DNA of 23,986 nucleotides from Gamarada debralockiae. Lineage: Eukaryota; Ascomycota; Leotiomycetes; Helotiales; Hyphodiscaceae. The notes under the pieces are model-generated. The model had not been told where the DNA came from. It ran no database searches and worked only from the letters and a program-made list of their open reading frames with translations. Where the stretch lies: the NCBI GenBank assembly GCA_002803225.1, contig NXFV01001518.1, positions 1-23,986 of the forward strand. The letters are read 5' to 3'. A program made the translations under genes and the position numbers. This document shows, one piece after another, positions 1-10,600 of the stretch (positions within the stretch are counted from its first letter, which is position 1; each line of letters starts with the position of its first letter).

Positions 1-103
1 GAAAAGTAGAGGGGCGTTCCAGCTAGTAGAATAGAGCTTGAGATTTAGTGAACTTTGTATTTAAAAGCTAATAAATATATATACTATTATAGTATATACT
101 TTC

Positions 104-553
104 ATCTATATACATACTCCATCCGTACGTATACTCCATTTGTACATATACTCCATCCGTATATATACTCGATCTATATACATACTCCATCTGTACACAT
201 ATTCCATCCGTATGCATACTCCATCTATACACATACTCCATCAATACACATACTCCATCTATACGCATACTCTATCCGTACGCATACTCCATCTGTATGT
301 ATACTCCATCTGTATGTATACTCCATCTGTATGCATACTCCATCTGTATGCATACATATACTCCATCCGCACGCATACTCTATTTGTACATATACTCTAT
401 CCATACGCATACTCCATCTGTATGCATATACTCTATCCGTATATATACTCCATCTGTACGCATACTCTATCCATACGTATACTCCATCTCTATATATAGT
501 CCATGCATATATATACTCCATCTATATATATACTCTATCCGTATGCATACTCT
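104..553. repeat. 17-bp minisatellite, 26 tandem units
   Basis: Head-to-tail copies of a unit close to ATCTGTATGCATACTCC run without a gap. I count 26 units, of which 24 are exactly 17 bp; the unit at 342 carries 6 extra bases and the unit at 416 carries 2. Most differences between copies are C/T or A/G transitions, with an occasional transversion such as the unit at 240. Because 17 is not a multiple of 3, three units make 51 nt and 17 codons, so long open frames rich in Tyr, His, Ser and Ile appear in several frames on both strands. They are a by-product of the repeat, not genes. TA-rich sequence borders it on both sides. Confidence 0.93.
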
Positions 554-1360
554 CTGTATATTATGAAATTAAAGCTTTTCGGCAAATCGCGGGGTTTAGG
601 CATAGGCCACTAGCGCGGTTTACTACGGCTTATGCTACCCCTCTTTTGCCATAACTACTATTCTACAAATAAACTCACTCTTACTAGCTTTTCTTTTACC
701 TTGGCATTTTCCCTATAGTTTAGAATCCCTACTCTCTCTATCTGCTGTCACACTTATGACTAGGGCGCGCGAATAGTGGCATACTTACCAGAAGCAGTAC
801 TCTAGTGCCCCTCCTCTCATTATACTAGGGTACTGTAGAGGGGCTAGTATTAAGGCGACTATAAGAGATTAATAAAAGAAGTAAGAACAAGAGAAATAAA
901 TAAGAAGAAGATTATATAGTTAAAATAGGAGTATATTTACTAAGAAGAAGAGGTTAGTATATTTACGCAGGTCTAAAGGGCAGTCATAGATTCCCTAGAT
1001 CATTTATTTAAGGGCTCGGGCCTAGTACTACGCCGAAGAATGTTGGCAGAAAAGTAGAAAAATCAGTGTATCAAGCGCAAGAGGGGCCCAATATGATTCA
1101 TGATGGGATCTGTTACTATTACTATTACTACTACTTCTACTATTAAGATTACGATTCTAAAATCACCTGAGCTCACTAGTCCCGATCTAGGAATTTTCGC
1201 CTGATTAGGAAGGAGGGCGGGTCTGGGGGCGGCGCCTTGCCTTAGGAGGCCTAGTGGGGCGCGTTTTGGTGGGCGGGGTCACGGGGATCAAGGACTCCGA
1301 ATTATAATATTGTTAACATTGTTCAGCGAGCACTCGATATCGTTCACTTCAAACTACATC
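554..1360. other. TA-rich, gene-free stretch, possibly mutated repeat remnants
   Basis: No credible coding region is seen. Positions 840-970 are very rich in TA and AAG/AGA. A short ACT/TAC trinucleotide run lies at 1112-1144. The word GTAGAGGGGC occurs near position 7 and again near 833, and an inverted partner GCCCCTC lies near 807, so a small element edge is possible but not demonstrated. The composition would fit repeat-induced point mutation of old repeats, but no index was computed. Positions 1200-1290 switch abruptly to G-rich sequence. Confidence 0.45.
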
Positions 1361-2187
1361 ATGCCTCTTAAGTCGCAAATCGCCGGATCCGCAGAAGCCA
1401 CTGGAAAGAAACCTAAACCAGAAGCTACGAATGAGGCGTCTGAAGCTACCAAAGAGGAAGAGATGCCGTAAATAGGAGAGAACGGCACGGGTACTCCTTC
1501 CACCTCCAAAGAAGAACATGTTTTCAAATCCGTAAAACTCTCCTCATCAAGTGAGGTATTAATCATCAAGTTTCTTCTCTCACCCACGGCCTCGGAGCTC
1601 TGCCGAAACCCCAAGGCCCATCTCCCTCGTCAGTTTCCAAGGGTCAGAAATAATACTTCTCTTCCAATTTGACACCATTCGAACACTTGCTCTGCGCAGT
1701 CATTCTCTCGCGATCAATCTCCCACGTTCTTGGGCAGAGAATGATCAAAACTGTGCTCAACGGACCATGGAACTGGCATAATGCTCAAGCAATCGCTGAT
1801 GCTGGAAAAGGGAATGGGGAGGGAAAGATGGAACGGGTTCAGGCGATGGACGAAGCAAGGACGCAGCATCGTCAGAAGACTGCTTCTGAGCTGGGTGGTC
1901 TTGTCAATGCCGTGATTGAAGAAAATTGGGACGAAAAAGGAGACGAGAGTTGAAGGTCTTGTTGGATGCCACTGGTGGAAAGCAGGGGGAGATCAGGAAG
2001 CTATTGAAGGAGAAGGTTAAAGGCCGAGTGACACGGGTGTGATGTCTTTTTGCCCAAGGAGCAGGGTTGCCGGGGGTGGGAGGGAATCCAGTGGTTCGTG
2101 AATGGGAAGACTGCGAGTGCGTTGAAGGAGGAGACTCCCAGAGGATGGGAAGGGTGTGAGAAAGCGTGTACCGTTGCGTGGGGATAA
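1361..2187 (+). pseudogene. Broken gene for a fungal HhH-GPD-like (base-excision glycosylase fold) protein
   Basis: The reading begins at an ATG at 1361 and meets a stop at 1469-1471 after 36 residues. The same frame continues to about 1667, where the protein-like reading moves to the frame of 1669-1953. The best-preserved part includes TPFEHLLCAVILSRSISH and DEARTQHRQKTASELG. The reading then changes frame near 1930 and again near 2035. The late part (LLKEKVKG followed by GVDVF-like and PKEQG text) resembles the helix-hairpin-helix and C-terminal region of fungal HhH-GPD-type hypothetical proteins. No single intron model with good splice sites restores one frame, so I call it a pseudogene. 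The family assignment is from memory of conserved text and is moderate. In intact relatives the fold serves DNA glycosylases, but activity of this fungal subgroup is not established to my knowledge. Confidence 0.55.
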
Positions 2188-2698
2188 TGCTTCGAGAGAT
2201 TATGTGGTAATTTTTGAGAGGCCTTTCAGGATCGTTCTCGAAGGGAAAGAGTCGGATATCTGCTGGGTAGTTAGTTGCTACCAAGCAGTCGCACGTCCTT
2301 AATTGTTAAGTTGTGCTGAACGATTGTGAATTGTAGTTCATCCATGCACGTCGTTATCCGCAATTCGAATCGCTCACTGCGTTTGAACGATTGAATTGAT
2401 TGTATCCACGAGAATACCCAGTTCATCTAATGGTTCAATTTCTGTCAACGATTATATTCATGCAAGTCCAAGTACCGTGCCTATCCATGCAACTCCCTTC
2501 TTCACATTCGTTCATTTCAATTGAGCGATTCCAATCAATGGCGGATTCGGCCCATATTGAGGTCCTTGGAGGAAAGGAAGAAGGCGGCCATGAAGTCTGG
2601 TGGCCCAACCAACGCTCCGCCGAACTTCCAATCCACGAGGATACTCCTAGTAGGAACGTCCCAGTCCCTCTGGGTGAAGTGCTTCAAGGTTGCACGGA
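2188..2698. other. No recognisable gene
   Basis: This is ordinary-composition sequence between two decayed genes. An open frame of about 108 codons at 2400-2726 (+) has no recognisable domain and runs into the antisense of the BTB relic. I see no repeat, RNA gene or splice pattern that I can support. Confidence 0.4.
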
Positions 2699-3157
2699 CT
2701 ATGGCATCGCGTGTTTTGACTTATAATGGAGCAATTCGAATGCATAGGTGACATGCTGGCCTGTGAGGGATGAGCTGTTGTTGAGGAGAGCGTGGAGGTT
2801 GCTCGAGGCATACTTGTCCAACGCGGGGAGGATGAGCGTCTGGCTCGGAGCACTGAGCTCTACCATAACGTTGATGAACTCCGACTCGCCTGCAAAGTCC
2901 TTGATGTCGAACTTCAGGAACCTATACTCGATGTTGAAGATGTATGCAATTGCATGCTCGAAAGCCTTGACGCTTGTTTCCGGCATCTCCAATACACCTG
3001 ATGTACCCTCTGCAAAGTCGCCGCTGAAGGCCTCTCAAAGAACAGCGATGAATTGGTAAGAATATGCTTTGAGAGTGTGAAGGCCTTGGCCCCTGTCTTG
3101 GGTCCAACAAGTACGTACATTTTCAATATCATGGGCCAATAATCGACGAAAGTCCAT
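2699..3157 (-). pseudogene. Broken BTB/POZ-domain gene
   Basis: Read on the minus strand from an ATG at 3157-3155, the protein starts MDFRRLLAHDIENV. A frame change near 3115 leads into VLVGPKTGAKAFTLSKHIL, the usual first strand and helix of fungal BTB proteins. A second shift of one base near 3030, inside the conserved stretch read as SLFFER then AFSGDFAEG, leads into LEMPETSVKAFEHAIAYIFN and continues to a stop at 2699. These two breaks lie inside the fold, where no intron is credible. The length (about 150 codons) matches a small BTB protein or the BTB part of a larger one. BTB domains mediate dimerisation and often bind Cullin-3; this copy should make no full protein. A sequencing error at both points is the main alternative. 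Confidence 0.72.
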
Positions 3158-3857
3158 AAAGAGCATTCGGCATGATGCTCGCAATTGGTTGGAGTGGAGA
3201 CGCTAACGCGATGTTACATTCTCAACTCCATGGCTAGAGCCACATTTAGCTGCAAATCATCACGGACTGCTTCGCTCTTTTCGAGCCGATCTTGCGAGAA
3301 TGTAATTGGATATACCATTTGGAGAATTAAGTGGGAAGACGAAACATTCGGTAGTTGTCACACCAGGCTGAACACGGGTGACTCATCTTTCGCTCAAATC
3401 AATAGATCATGATTACACACTCGGTCAGCTAGCGACACGCTTGTTTCAAAATCTATGAAAAGTGCTTTGAAAAGTGCTTTTCACCAACACCAACGCCATC
3501 CCCATCTTGACTCCTGTCGCACACACCCCTCATGAACCTGCCATCTAACGCAGATTCGTAAACGTCGCGCTCCTCAGTGAGAGCTGTCCGAATTCACAGC
3601 AAGCCTCTTCAGGTAAGTCATGGCACTGAGTGCTCTGTAATGATTGCTGTGATGTTGACGTGGAATGCTAGAACCCCCGAGACGACGAAGCTCTTGCTTA
3701 CGATCAAGGCAGCTGGGAACCTGCTCAAAATACTTTTACGATCATCGAATGCGCCGAGTTCAAATTACATCTCTTCCTATATTTTCCGTTTCCAAATTCA
3801 CACCATCCGGTTTCCTTATCTTCGGTTAGAGGACAAAGGGCAACCCTCAGCGGCACA
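3158..3857. other. Intergenic, with a possible 5' leader intron of the next gene
   Basis: No coding region is supported. On the plus strand, CAG followed by GTAAGT at 3613 and a TTGACG/GCTAG ending at 3671 form a 59-nt intron-like segment about 190 bp before the 3858 start. It could be a leader intron of the 2EXR-type gene. A perfect direct repeat of the short text AAAGTGCTTTGA lies near 3460-3480. Confidence 0.35.
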
Positions 3858-4709
3858 ATGCAGCGGAGTGACTTGGACGAAGTCGAGATGTCGAGTATAA
3901 AGCAGACCAACCCCGGCACAGAACACTCCTCGAGCCACTTCTCCTTCCTTGCACTACCACCTGAGATTCGAACGATGATTTATCGACTTCTCCTCTGTCA
4001 CAAGGCACCTATTCACTGGAGTAGGTTCGAGACTGACTTATTTTTATCTCCGTCGATCCTTCGCACATGCCGTCAGATACTCGCCGAATCTCGAATTATT
4101 CTCTACAGTGAGAACATATTCTCGATGCGAATATATTATAAAGGCTGTGATCCCTTCGCCCACGCATATTTCCTAAAATGCACCCACTTCGGATTAGGGG
4201 GGCATGTATGGGGCCTTCCACTTAAAGATATGAGGAGATTTGATATATCGGTTTCGCTGACTGAAGAAGGTTGGTGGTACACGAAAGCAGCCGTGAGGGA
4301 TGTTTGTGATGTCTTGTCTAGAATTCCTCAGCTAGATTACCTCCATATTACGCTCGACGAAGATGTACCTGAGGCTCAATTATCTCCTCGGGTCCTTGAG
4401 AGCTTTACTTTGCTCCGGAACATTAAGACGGTCCTTCTCATTGGAATTCCACCGGTTTATACACAATACCTGCAAAGCAAGATGACTGGGTCTTCTCCAC
4501 TAGATCATCTTCCAAAGATGTACGAGGCATTGGAGTTCTATGCAAGACCTTTCAAACACTGCAAAAAAGCGCTTCAACATGCATATAGAGCAATGGAGGA
4601 GGATAATGTCGATCGATTTAAGTGCGTAAGAGAGGAGATCATCACAATTGTCACTGAACGAATGGCCAATGCTAAGAACAATTTGTTTTGTCACGACGCG
4701 AGCGGGTGA
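3858..4709 (+). CDS. 2EXR-domain (F-box-like) fungal hypothetical protein, 283 aa
   Basis: A single uninterrupted frame runs from an ATG at 3858 to a stop at 4709. Residues about 27-90 match the fungal 2EXR pattern: an FLALPPEIRTMIYRLLL helix, then a hydrophobic stretch, then SILRTCRQILAESRIILYSEN with the CRQ...E element. The rest (about 95-283) has no named domain but keeps normal charged and aliphatic composition, as is usual for this large fungal family. A second in-frame ATG lies 10 codons later; the first is chosen for length. The 2EXR family is F-box-like in its start, but partners and function are mostly unknown. No signal peptide or membrane helix is seen. It stands between decayed genes yet has no internal stop, so it is probably still under selection. 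Confidence 0.82.
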   Translation: MQRSDLDEVEMSSIKQTNPGTEHSSSHFSFLALPPEIRTMIYRLLLCHKAPIHWSRFETDLFLSPSILRTCRQILAESRIILYSENIFSMRIYYKGCDPFAHAYFLKCTHFGLGGHVWGLPLKDMRRFDISVSLTEEGWWYTKAAVRDVCDVLSRIPQLDYLHITLDEDVPEAQLSPRVLESFTLLRNIKTVLLIGIPPVYTQYLQSKMTGSSPLDHLPKMYEALEFYARPFKHCKKALQHAYRAMEEDNVDRFKCVREEIITIVTERMANAKNNLFCHDASG

Positions 4710-5559
4710 TTGACTTCCAAAGGCTAGGCATAAGAAAGTAGTTGGCCATTCAAGTTCTGATATACTTCTAGTCCATTAAGTCACAATCAACGATACTATC
4801 TCATATACCTTCGTTCAATAGGTTACGAGCCCAGTCAGTGCTATCGCAACTGTCTTTTATTGATTAAAATCCGCAAAATCCCTAGAAGTTCATGGTTTGA
4901 GGTGAAGATTCGTAATTTTACCTGGTTTTATCACGTCTGCGCTATCTTTCGTTTTGAACCCAACCTCCAATGTCTGTCAAAAAATCAATATCGAGCGATA
5001 TATCGAGTTCCTAAGACGGATATTTCAAACTACAATAGTTTTGAATGTTGTGCATCAACGGCGCGCCCAAATGGGCATGTAGAGCACCTACGGCCGCATC
5101 GAAATCCCCTCCGCGCAACGCTGGATATGCATCCAAACCCCATCAACATGAGGGCATCACCAAAGCTCCTGAAAAGCCTCAGTACTATCAGAATCACGAG
5201 CGTACGCGCGAAACAGCGCCGTACTGAGGACCCTTCCATTCGGCCTCCAACTGTCAGTACTCTATCTGGTCAAACCCATGGTAATGATCTTGCTGAGCTT
5301 CAGAATCGCACTTACGGTCGGCCGGAACCTCACAACGAAGCTGGCTTGTCTTGTGGCGCTCTACAGAGCCGAAGCAGACCAACTCAATGTTAACTCTTGG
5401 TGAGGCGGTTACGTTCACTGTTCTTGAGGTTCTCGCACAAGAAGCAGCAGGAGCCATTGCTCGTCTGCAAGACCTTACCGACACGCCTCTTCCAGCACCC
5501 ACTCTTCATCCCCTCACCGAGTCGTCCCTGTCCCACTGTTGAAGATCGTTAAGATCTGC
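4710..5559. other. No recognisable gene
   Basis: Several short open frames overlap on both strands (for example 4860-5393 plus and 5254-5502 minus), but none shows a known domain or a consistent start. Positions 5040-5530 have higher GC and more protein-like text in more than one frame, so a decayed exon cannot be excluded. I do not name a product. Confidence 0.35.
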
Positions 5560-6480
5560 TTCTAGTAGCGTCACTTGCGTCGATTTGGTTTTAAAGATAC
5601 GACGTACGACAAGATGCTGATGCTGATGATGGTGCAGGAGTTTCCGAACCTCCTCATCGGATCAGCGTAAGTCATTCAACCTTGGACCACCTTTAGATTC
5701 AGTCAACTAACAGCGATTCAGTTGAATGTATTCAAGTACGGTATTTTGTCACCAACCTCGACGAAGCTTGGAGACATCAAGCTTCCAGTTCTTTGCAGAA
5801 ACTTGTTCATCCAAGCAACCTCTTCTCGGAAATGTCTCTCTGCTTGCACAGTGCAAGGACATCTTTAATAACTTGAAGTATCCGGCAAGCATACCTGTCG
5901 AGGCGATACTCTTGAGAGATGACGGTCCTCTGGAGAGATCCAGTGCCAGCGAAGTTAACGCTGCCCTTCGTCCACGCTTGGAATCGGATAAATGCCAGGC
6001 TGACTAGGGGTGGAGGAGTCAGACCGCGCACGCTACGAATTCCCAGAATCCAATCAGAAGTGGTAGGTTATCACTGATTGCTCTTTTTTAGACCTTAACT
6101 CATTTTTCAAGGTATATGTTCAAAAGCGACAAGGTCGCCGAGATTTCTTATGCTAGTAAGTACTCTAATTCTAAGGGTATTGCTCATACCTCTTAGCAGC
6201 AATCGGAAGTTCCGCAACTCCTCGGTCATGCTTGAGCATCCTCACTACCGCCCCAAGGTCTACTACCCTATCTTTGCGCATTCGAGTCATCTCTCTGATA
6301 TCTCTCTGGCTGTTTTTCACCGTCCACCGCACTGGCCGTGTAGGAGAAGAAGATGAGTTCCCTGCTTCTGATAACGCATCGAAGCTTAAGCGTAGTTGCG
6401 AGAATACTGAGCATGTTGGTAAGTCTTCCTACCCTCTCCCATTTGCACCAAACCCCATGCTTACTTTCGCTTAGGTCCGT
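5560..6480 (+). pseudogene. Possible relic of a spliced gene, product unknown
   Basis: From about 5580 a frame reads KDTTYDKMLMLMMVQEFPNL up to a GTAAGT donor at 5669; an intron-like segment with a CTAAC branch ends in CAG at 5722. The reading can continue as a protein-like stretch containing YFVTNLDEAWRHQ until a stop near 5875. A neighbouring frame then carries ASIPVEAILLRDDGPLERSS to 6007. Further GTAAGT/TTTAG-like pairs occur near 6065-6110, 6156-6197 and 6420-6475, where the text KWYMFKSDKVAEIS is readable. The pieces do not join into one open frame, so I read this as a decayed gene or a model I cannot solve. No domain is recognised with confidence. Confidence 0.25.
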
Positions 6481-6904
6481 TTGCTCCTAGTGCTGGTCAG
6501 CATATGAGATGAGAGGCACCGCCGTCGTCCTCAGTTCGACCGTGGTACCAGCCTGGCTGAGCGCGAAGAGCACGGTTACGATGATAGTAGATGAAAAGAA
6601 GGAAGTGACTTGCGGCAGGGTATTGAATCAAGTATTCTATCACTGTGGTTAGTCAATGAAACGATTCTCCTTCAGGGTGGGGCCGCCCACAAGCGAGTAC
6701 AAGACAAATGAGAATGCCTGACTGATCCCACAGACTTCGAAGTGAAGTCTGAAGGAGTGCCAGAGTTGGGTTACGAAGCTGCCACAAATCGTTAATCTTG
6801 ATTTGTTCTCATATGTTCCAAGGTCAGTATTCTAATCTGATATTGCCACACTCACTCCCTCTATCACATCATGGGCCACTCCACCTTCAAAAACTTGATT
6901 CATT
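6481..6904. other. No recognisable gene
   Basis: Short frames only, with frequent stops on both strands. A GGTTAGT donor-like site near 6646 and CAG near 6675 hint at continuation of the preceding relic, but no coding text follows. No repeat or RNA gene is seen. Confidence 0.35.
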
Positions 6905-7170
6905 GACTGACTATTGTACATTGAAGGTTCCTGTAGAACAAAAGCCCCCAGAGTAAAGCCCGCCATGAGCATCCACACCATACCAGCAAACCAAACGAAA
7001 GAACGAAATCGGCCAGAAAAAATACCGGCGAAGTCGTTCTCCACATATCAGCCAAGCCAGAGAGAATACACGAAGAGTCAGCCAGAACCAAGCCGGCCAT
7101 AATCGTCCGCCACATTCGTCCGCCACATTCCAGCACAGCTAGAACCAGCAAACGAAAACGGTAAATGAAA
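6905..7170. repeat. Degenerate tandem repeat of about 66 bp with a 13-bp exact duplication
   Basis: CGTCCGCCACATT is repeated exactly at 7104-7116 and 7117-7129. Read on the minus strand, three diverged blocks of roughly 64-67 bp follow one another, each starting near ATGTGG and containing GGCCGG- or TCTGGC-like words; in one frame this shows as the motif MWRT recurring at a 23-codon spacing in a hydrophobic Leu/Phe/Trp-rich text. Three overlapping minus frames are open across it, which is what a repeat produces. I do not call a gene. The copies are too diverged for exact borders. Confidence 0.4.
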
Positions 7171-7200
7171 AAGCGTGCTCGTAGCACGTCAGGCATCTGG

Positions 7201-7490
7201 AATCAATGGAATTTCCATTTAGTCTACATGAATGGTTCCATTCCATTTTCTAATAGGCGTTCCATGGAACCAGAAAGGAACCATGGTTCCATGGGAATTT
7301 CCATGGAATTTGGCTCGTGATTTCCAGCCAATCAGAGGGCTAGAAACCCCTGCCCAAGACCAAGAGTCTCGCACGTGACCCTCAAGGCTGGAACTTGGGC
7401 TAGGAGAGAATGGAACCATTCCATTTTCAAAGGGGACTGGAAGGTTCCAGCGCTCTGGTTCCATGGAATTTCCATGGATAGGGGTTCCAG
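7201..7490. repeat. Cluster of GGAACC/GGTTCC and GGAA/TTCC palindromes in two direct arms
   Basis: The region is packed with self-complementary words such as GGTTCCATGGAACC-like and GGAATTTCC. Two arms are arranged as direct repeats. The 20-mers at 7231-7250 and 7409-7428 (AATGG, then TT or AA, then CCATTCCATTTTC) match at 18 of 20 positions. The words at 7285-7308 and 7457-7478 (GGTTCCATGG, AATTTCCATGGA) match apart from one extra G. About 100 bp of ordinary sequence lies between the arms. Each arm is itself close to a palindrome, so either strand could fold into hairpins. It lies 140-430 bp past the stop codon of the helicase gene. A small non-autonomous element is possible; no target-site duplication was identified. 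Confidence 0.65.
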
Positions 7491-7631
7491 ACGCCATTAG
7501 CTCATAGCAAAGTACATGAAGCGCCCATAACGAGAGCCAATACGGAGTCGAATTATCCATGAGAGTTACAAATCGAGAGCTTGATATGATATTTGGAACC
7601 TGCAATGATAAACCACCACTCAGGCTTTCGT

Positions 7632-10600
7632 TTACGTGTAAATCCTCTCGAATTCATCGAAATCGTCAGCAGTACCGAAGACATCTGCAGCGGGACCGCC
7701 GACTTCGAGGCCTAGAAGATCCGAGAGGTTGGCACTCAATCTATCTTGTGCAGCAACTACCTCATCAAAATCAATTAGTGATTCTGGAACAGTCATACCT
7801 AAGTTGGACAATCCAGAGGCTACAGTCTTGAGCGGAGCCACAGCCTTAAAAGAAAGTAGTGTTCGGGAAGAAAGCAAAGTCTTGGATGGAACAGCCTTGG
7901 GAGGACTAGCTGGCTGGGAAGAAGCAAATAGCAGAGAAGGACCAAACGACTTGGAAGGACAAGCTGGCTTAAAAGAACCTGTTGGTTTTGAAGGACCTGT
8001 TGAAGTTGGCTTCGATGAGCCAGTCGGCGTTGGTTTCCAGTAACCCTCTGGAGTTGGGTTCGAGGAACTGGTTAGAGTTGGCTGTGAGGGACCTGTTGAA
8101 AGTAGTTTGGGAAGACCATTTGGCAAAAAGAAAGGGCCATTCTCCGGCACTGCCTTCTGAAGATGCTTCATAGCGGCCAGGGCAGATTTAAATGGCATTT
8201 GTGGAGGAGGATGGTTGAGCTTCGGCTCTAAAGGAGATGCCTCACCGCGTGGGACAAGGCTCTTGGTTGACGACGAAGGGTCCTTGACTCGAACTCCGTC
8301 CTCGATCTTTACTGCATGCCACGTATCATTGAAGAACAAAGTGCTCGGATCAATCTGTGGGCTTTCCGCTGCGATCCGAGCGCGCTCATCGCCGGCTTCC
8401 TTATCTGCCTTCTTCGCATCCCAGTCGTTCCATCGGCTCACGGAGGCGTGGTTCGAAGGAGAAGCCCTAGCTGGGTAAGAGACGTTGCTCTGGCCGCCCA
8501 ATACACCAGACTTCATGAAACCATTTCCTGTGGAAGCAATGCGCTTAGAGTTTGGTCCGGAAAAGTCTCGACGCATGTCCTTGCGGATATCTTGGCTTGC
8601 GAACCTGCCCTTCTTTAGAGATACTGAAGACGATCCACCAAGAGGTCGGGAAATTGTGTTTCGACGCTGCTTGCCTGCCTTACTGGGGTTGTTCCAAACT
8701 GCTTCTCCGGTGACAGGCATGTCATAAGCAACTTGGTCATTGCCGAGATTTATGTCTCTGAAGTTGGACATCGCACACTCAGGCACTGAACAGTAACACT
8801 CCTCGCTACAGTGTCCACTGCATTCATGGCCGCATTTCAAGGTCTTTGTACATTCAAGGGCGCAGATGACGCGAGAGTGGTCGAAAGGGTGGCAAGGATG
8901 AGGACAACGATGACCACAATGCAGTATTCCCGGGCATTTCTCATTACAGCCACCAGCCAGTCCGAACCATTGAGAAGCTTCATATAGTCGAATTGTCTTG
9001 CCGTGCTTGGAGCAAGTAATCGGTAGACCGCCTTCCAGATCGAATCGAGCCATATCGCGCATGTGACAAATAAGAGACTGCCACATAGGATCGCGAACTA
9101 CTCTCTCGACTCCGTCGCCTGGTGTCTCTTCAGCCGTCAGTGTGGCAGCGTTGCCAAAGATGTACAGGCCTCGTCGAGCTCGGGACAGTGCGACAACCAA
9201 ACGATTCTTATTCTCGAGAAATCCGATGCTGAGAAAGTCATTGCTTCGAACCAAGGACAACAAGATCACGTCGTTCTCTTCTCCTTGATAGCTATCGACT
9301 GTGAAGACGTTGAAGTAGGTGTTGCCACCAATACTCGGGTGTCGTTTCAGCTCCTTCAAAATAGCCTTACGCTGGCCGTTGTAGAACTTTCTCGCGGTTA
9401 GCATCATTTCAAGAATAGACACAGCTTTCAACCTACAGTCAAAACTGTGATCTTCGAATACTCTGTACCATTCATGACGAGATGGTTATAGAATCCAGCA
9501 ATCATTTCGGCCTCGTCAATATTGAATCGACTCGCATCAGCGTTCTTCTGCTCAGGCCAATTGTGATGGAAGAAATAGGTGTCCTTTCCACCCATTCCGG
9601 GAACGGGAGGTCTGTTGGTCTTTCTATCCAAGACAGACGAATGGTCGTGGAGATCGGAGTAAAACGGGCTTGGTTCAATACACAAAAGCTTGCGAACATC
9701 TGTGATCATACGTCGTTGCTTATTCAGCATGGTATATCCGATCGAATTGTTGACGAGGCGCTCGAACATCGATACGCTCAAGTTATATGGCTTGGCCTCG
9801 AGAGCTCTAATCGTGGCGTGAGCCTGTAACTGCTGATGGTCTCCGACGAGAATCAGTTGCTCTAAGGTTTCCAGCATTCCGGCCATGACGGTGCCTTCCA
9901 ATGTCTCAGCAGCTTCTTCGATCAGAAGGGTCCGAGGTTGAAGAGCGGCAAGCAGTCCACGATATTTCGAAAGACCCGTAGTGGTACAACCGACGACCTT
10001 GATGCCCAAGTGTCGAATCAGCTTGAAGTTGTTCACCCACTTGAAAATATCAGCAACTCATTCGTTATAACGAGCTCATACTGGCTCTTACCTTGGCTAT
10101 GCGGAACCCATCAACCGCTGCTTTATACTCTCTCAAGTGGTCCTTAAGTTTGGCAAGTAGACTCTTATTGAGCTGCTTTTCGAAATATCGATAAACCGGG
10201 CCTCTCATGCCGATAGGAATCTCATAGAGACTATTGTTCGAAGACAGCAACTTCTTGATCTTTCTGTCCTCAACTCCAGGTGGAGAGCGCCCAGTCAATT
10301 TACGACCGAAGTAGACTGCAGTGCCACGCAATGCATCTATTTCCTTATCTCCAGGAGAATCTTCGGCCTCCATCTCTACTTGTTGGAGTTGGTCATATTC
10401 CAAGTCGCTTTCTTCAACAGGGAGGCCAAGGTTGACGAGAGGGGCCCGGGGAATATCAATCAAATTGCCAGATCCAACCCCTGTGTTTGATTGAATCAGT
10501 CTCGCGAATCAGCATCTGGGAGGAGTTGGAAGGCACTTACATTGTCCAAGAAGACTCGAAATAGGAGTGTTGGAACCGCCTGATTGCTCTCCGTTGGCCC

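Noticed and set aside
55..654. 199-codon open frame rich in Tyr, His and Ser
   Set aside because: It is the 17-bp minisatellite read through; other frames and the opposite strand are open for the same reason.
4018..4040. GTTCGAGAC word resembling a tRNA B box
   Set aside because: It is inside the 2EXR coding frame and no A box or cloverleaf is present.
7219..7605. 128-codon open frame on the minus strand past the helicase stop
   Set aside because: It runs through the palindrome cluster, has no domain and no own start context.
9387..9431. Helicase last exon starting at 9431 with KAVSILEMMLTARK text
   Set aside because: This text is intron 6 (9436-9387, GTAGGT donor, GCTAAC branch); the conserved reading joins ITVLT directly to FYNGQRK.
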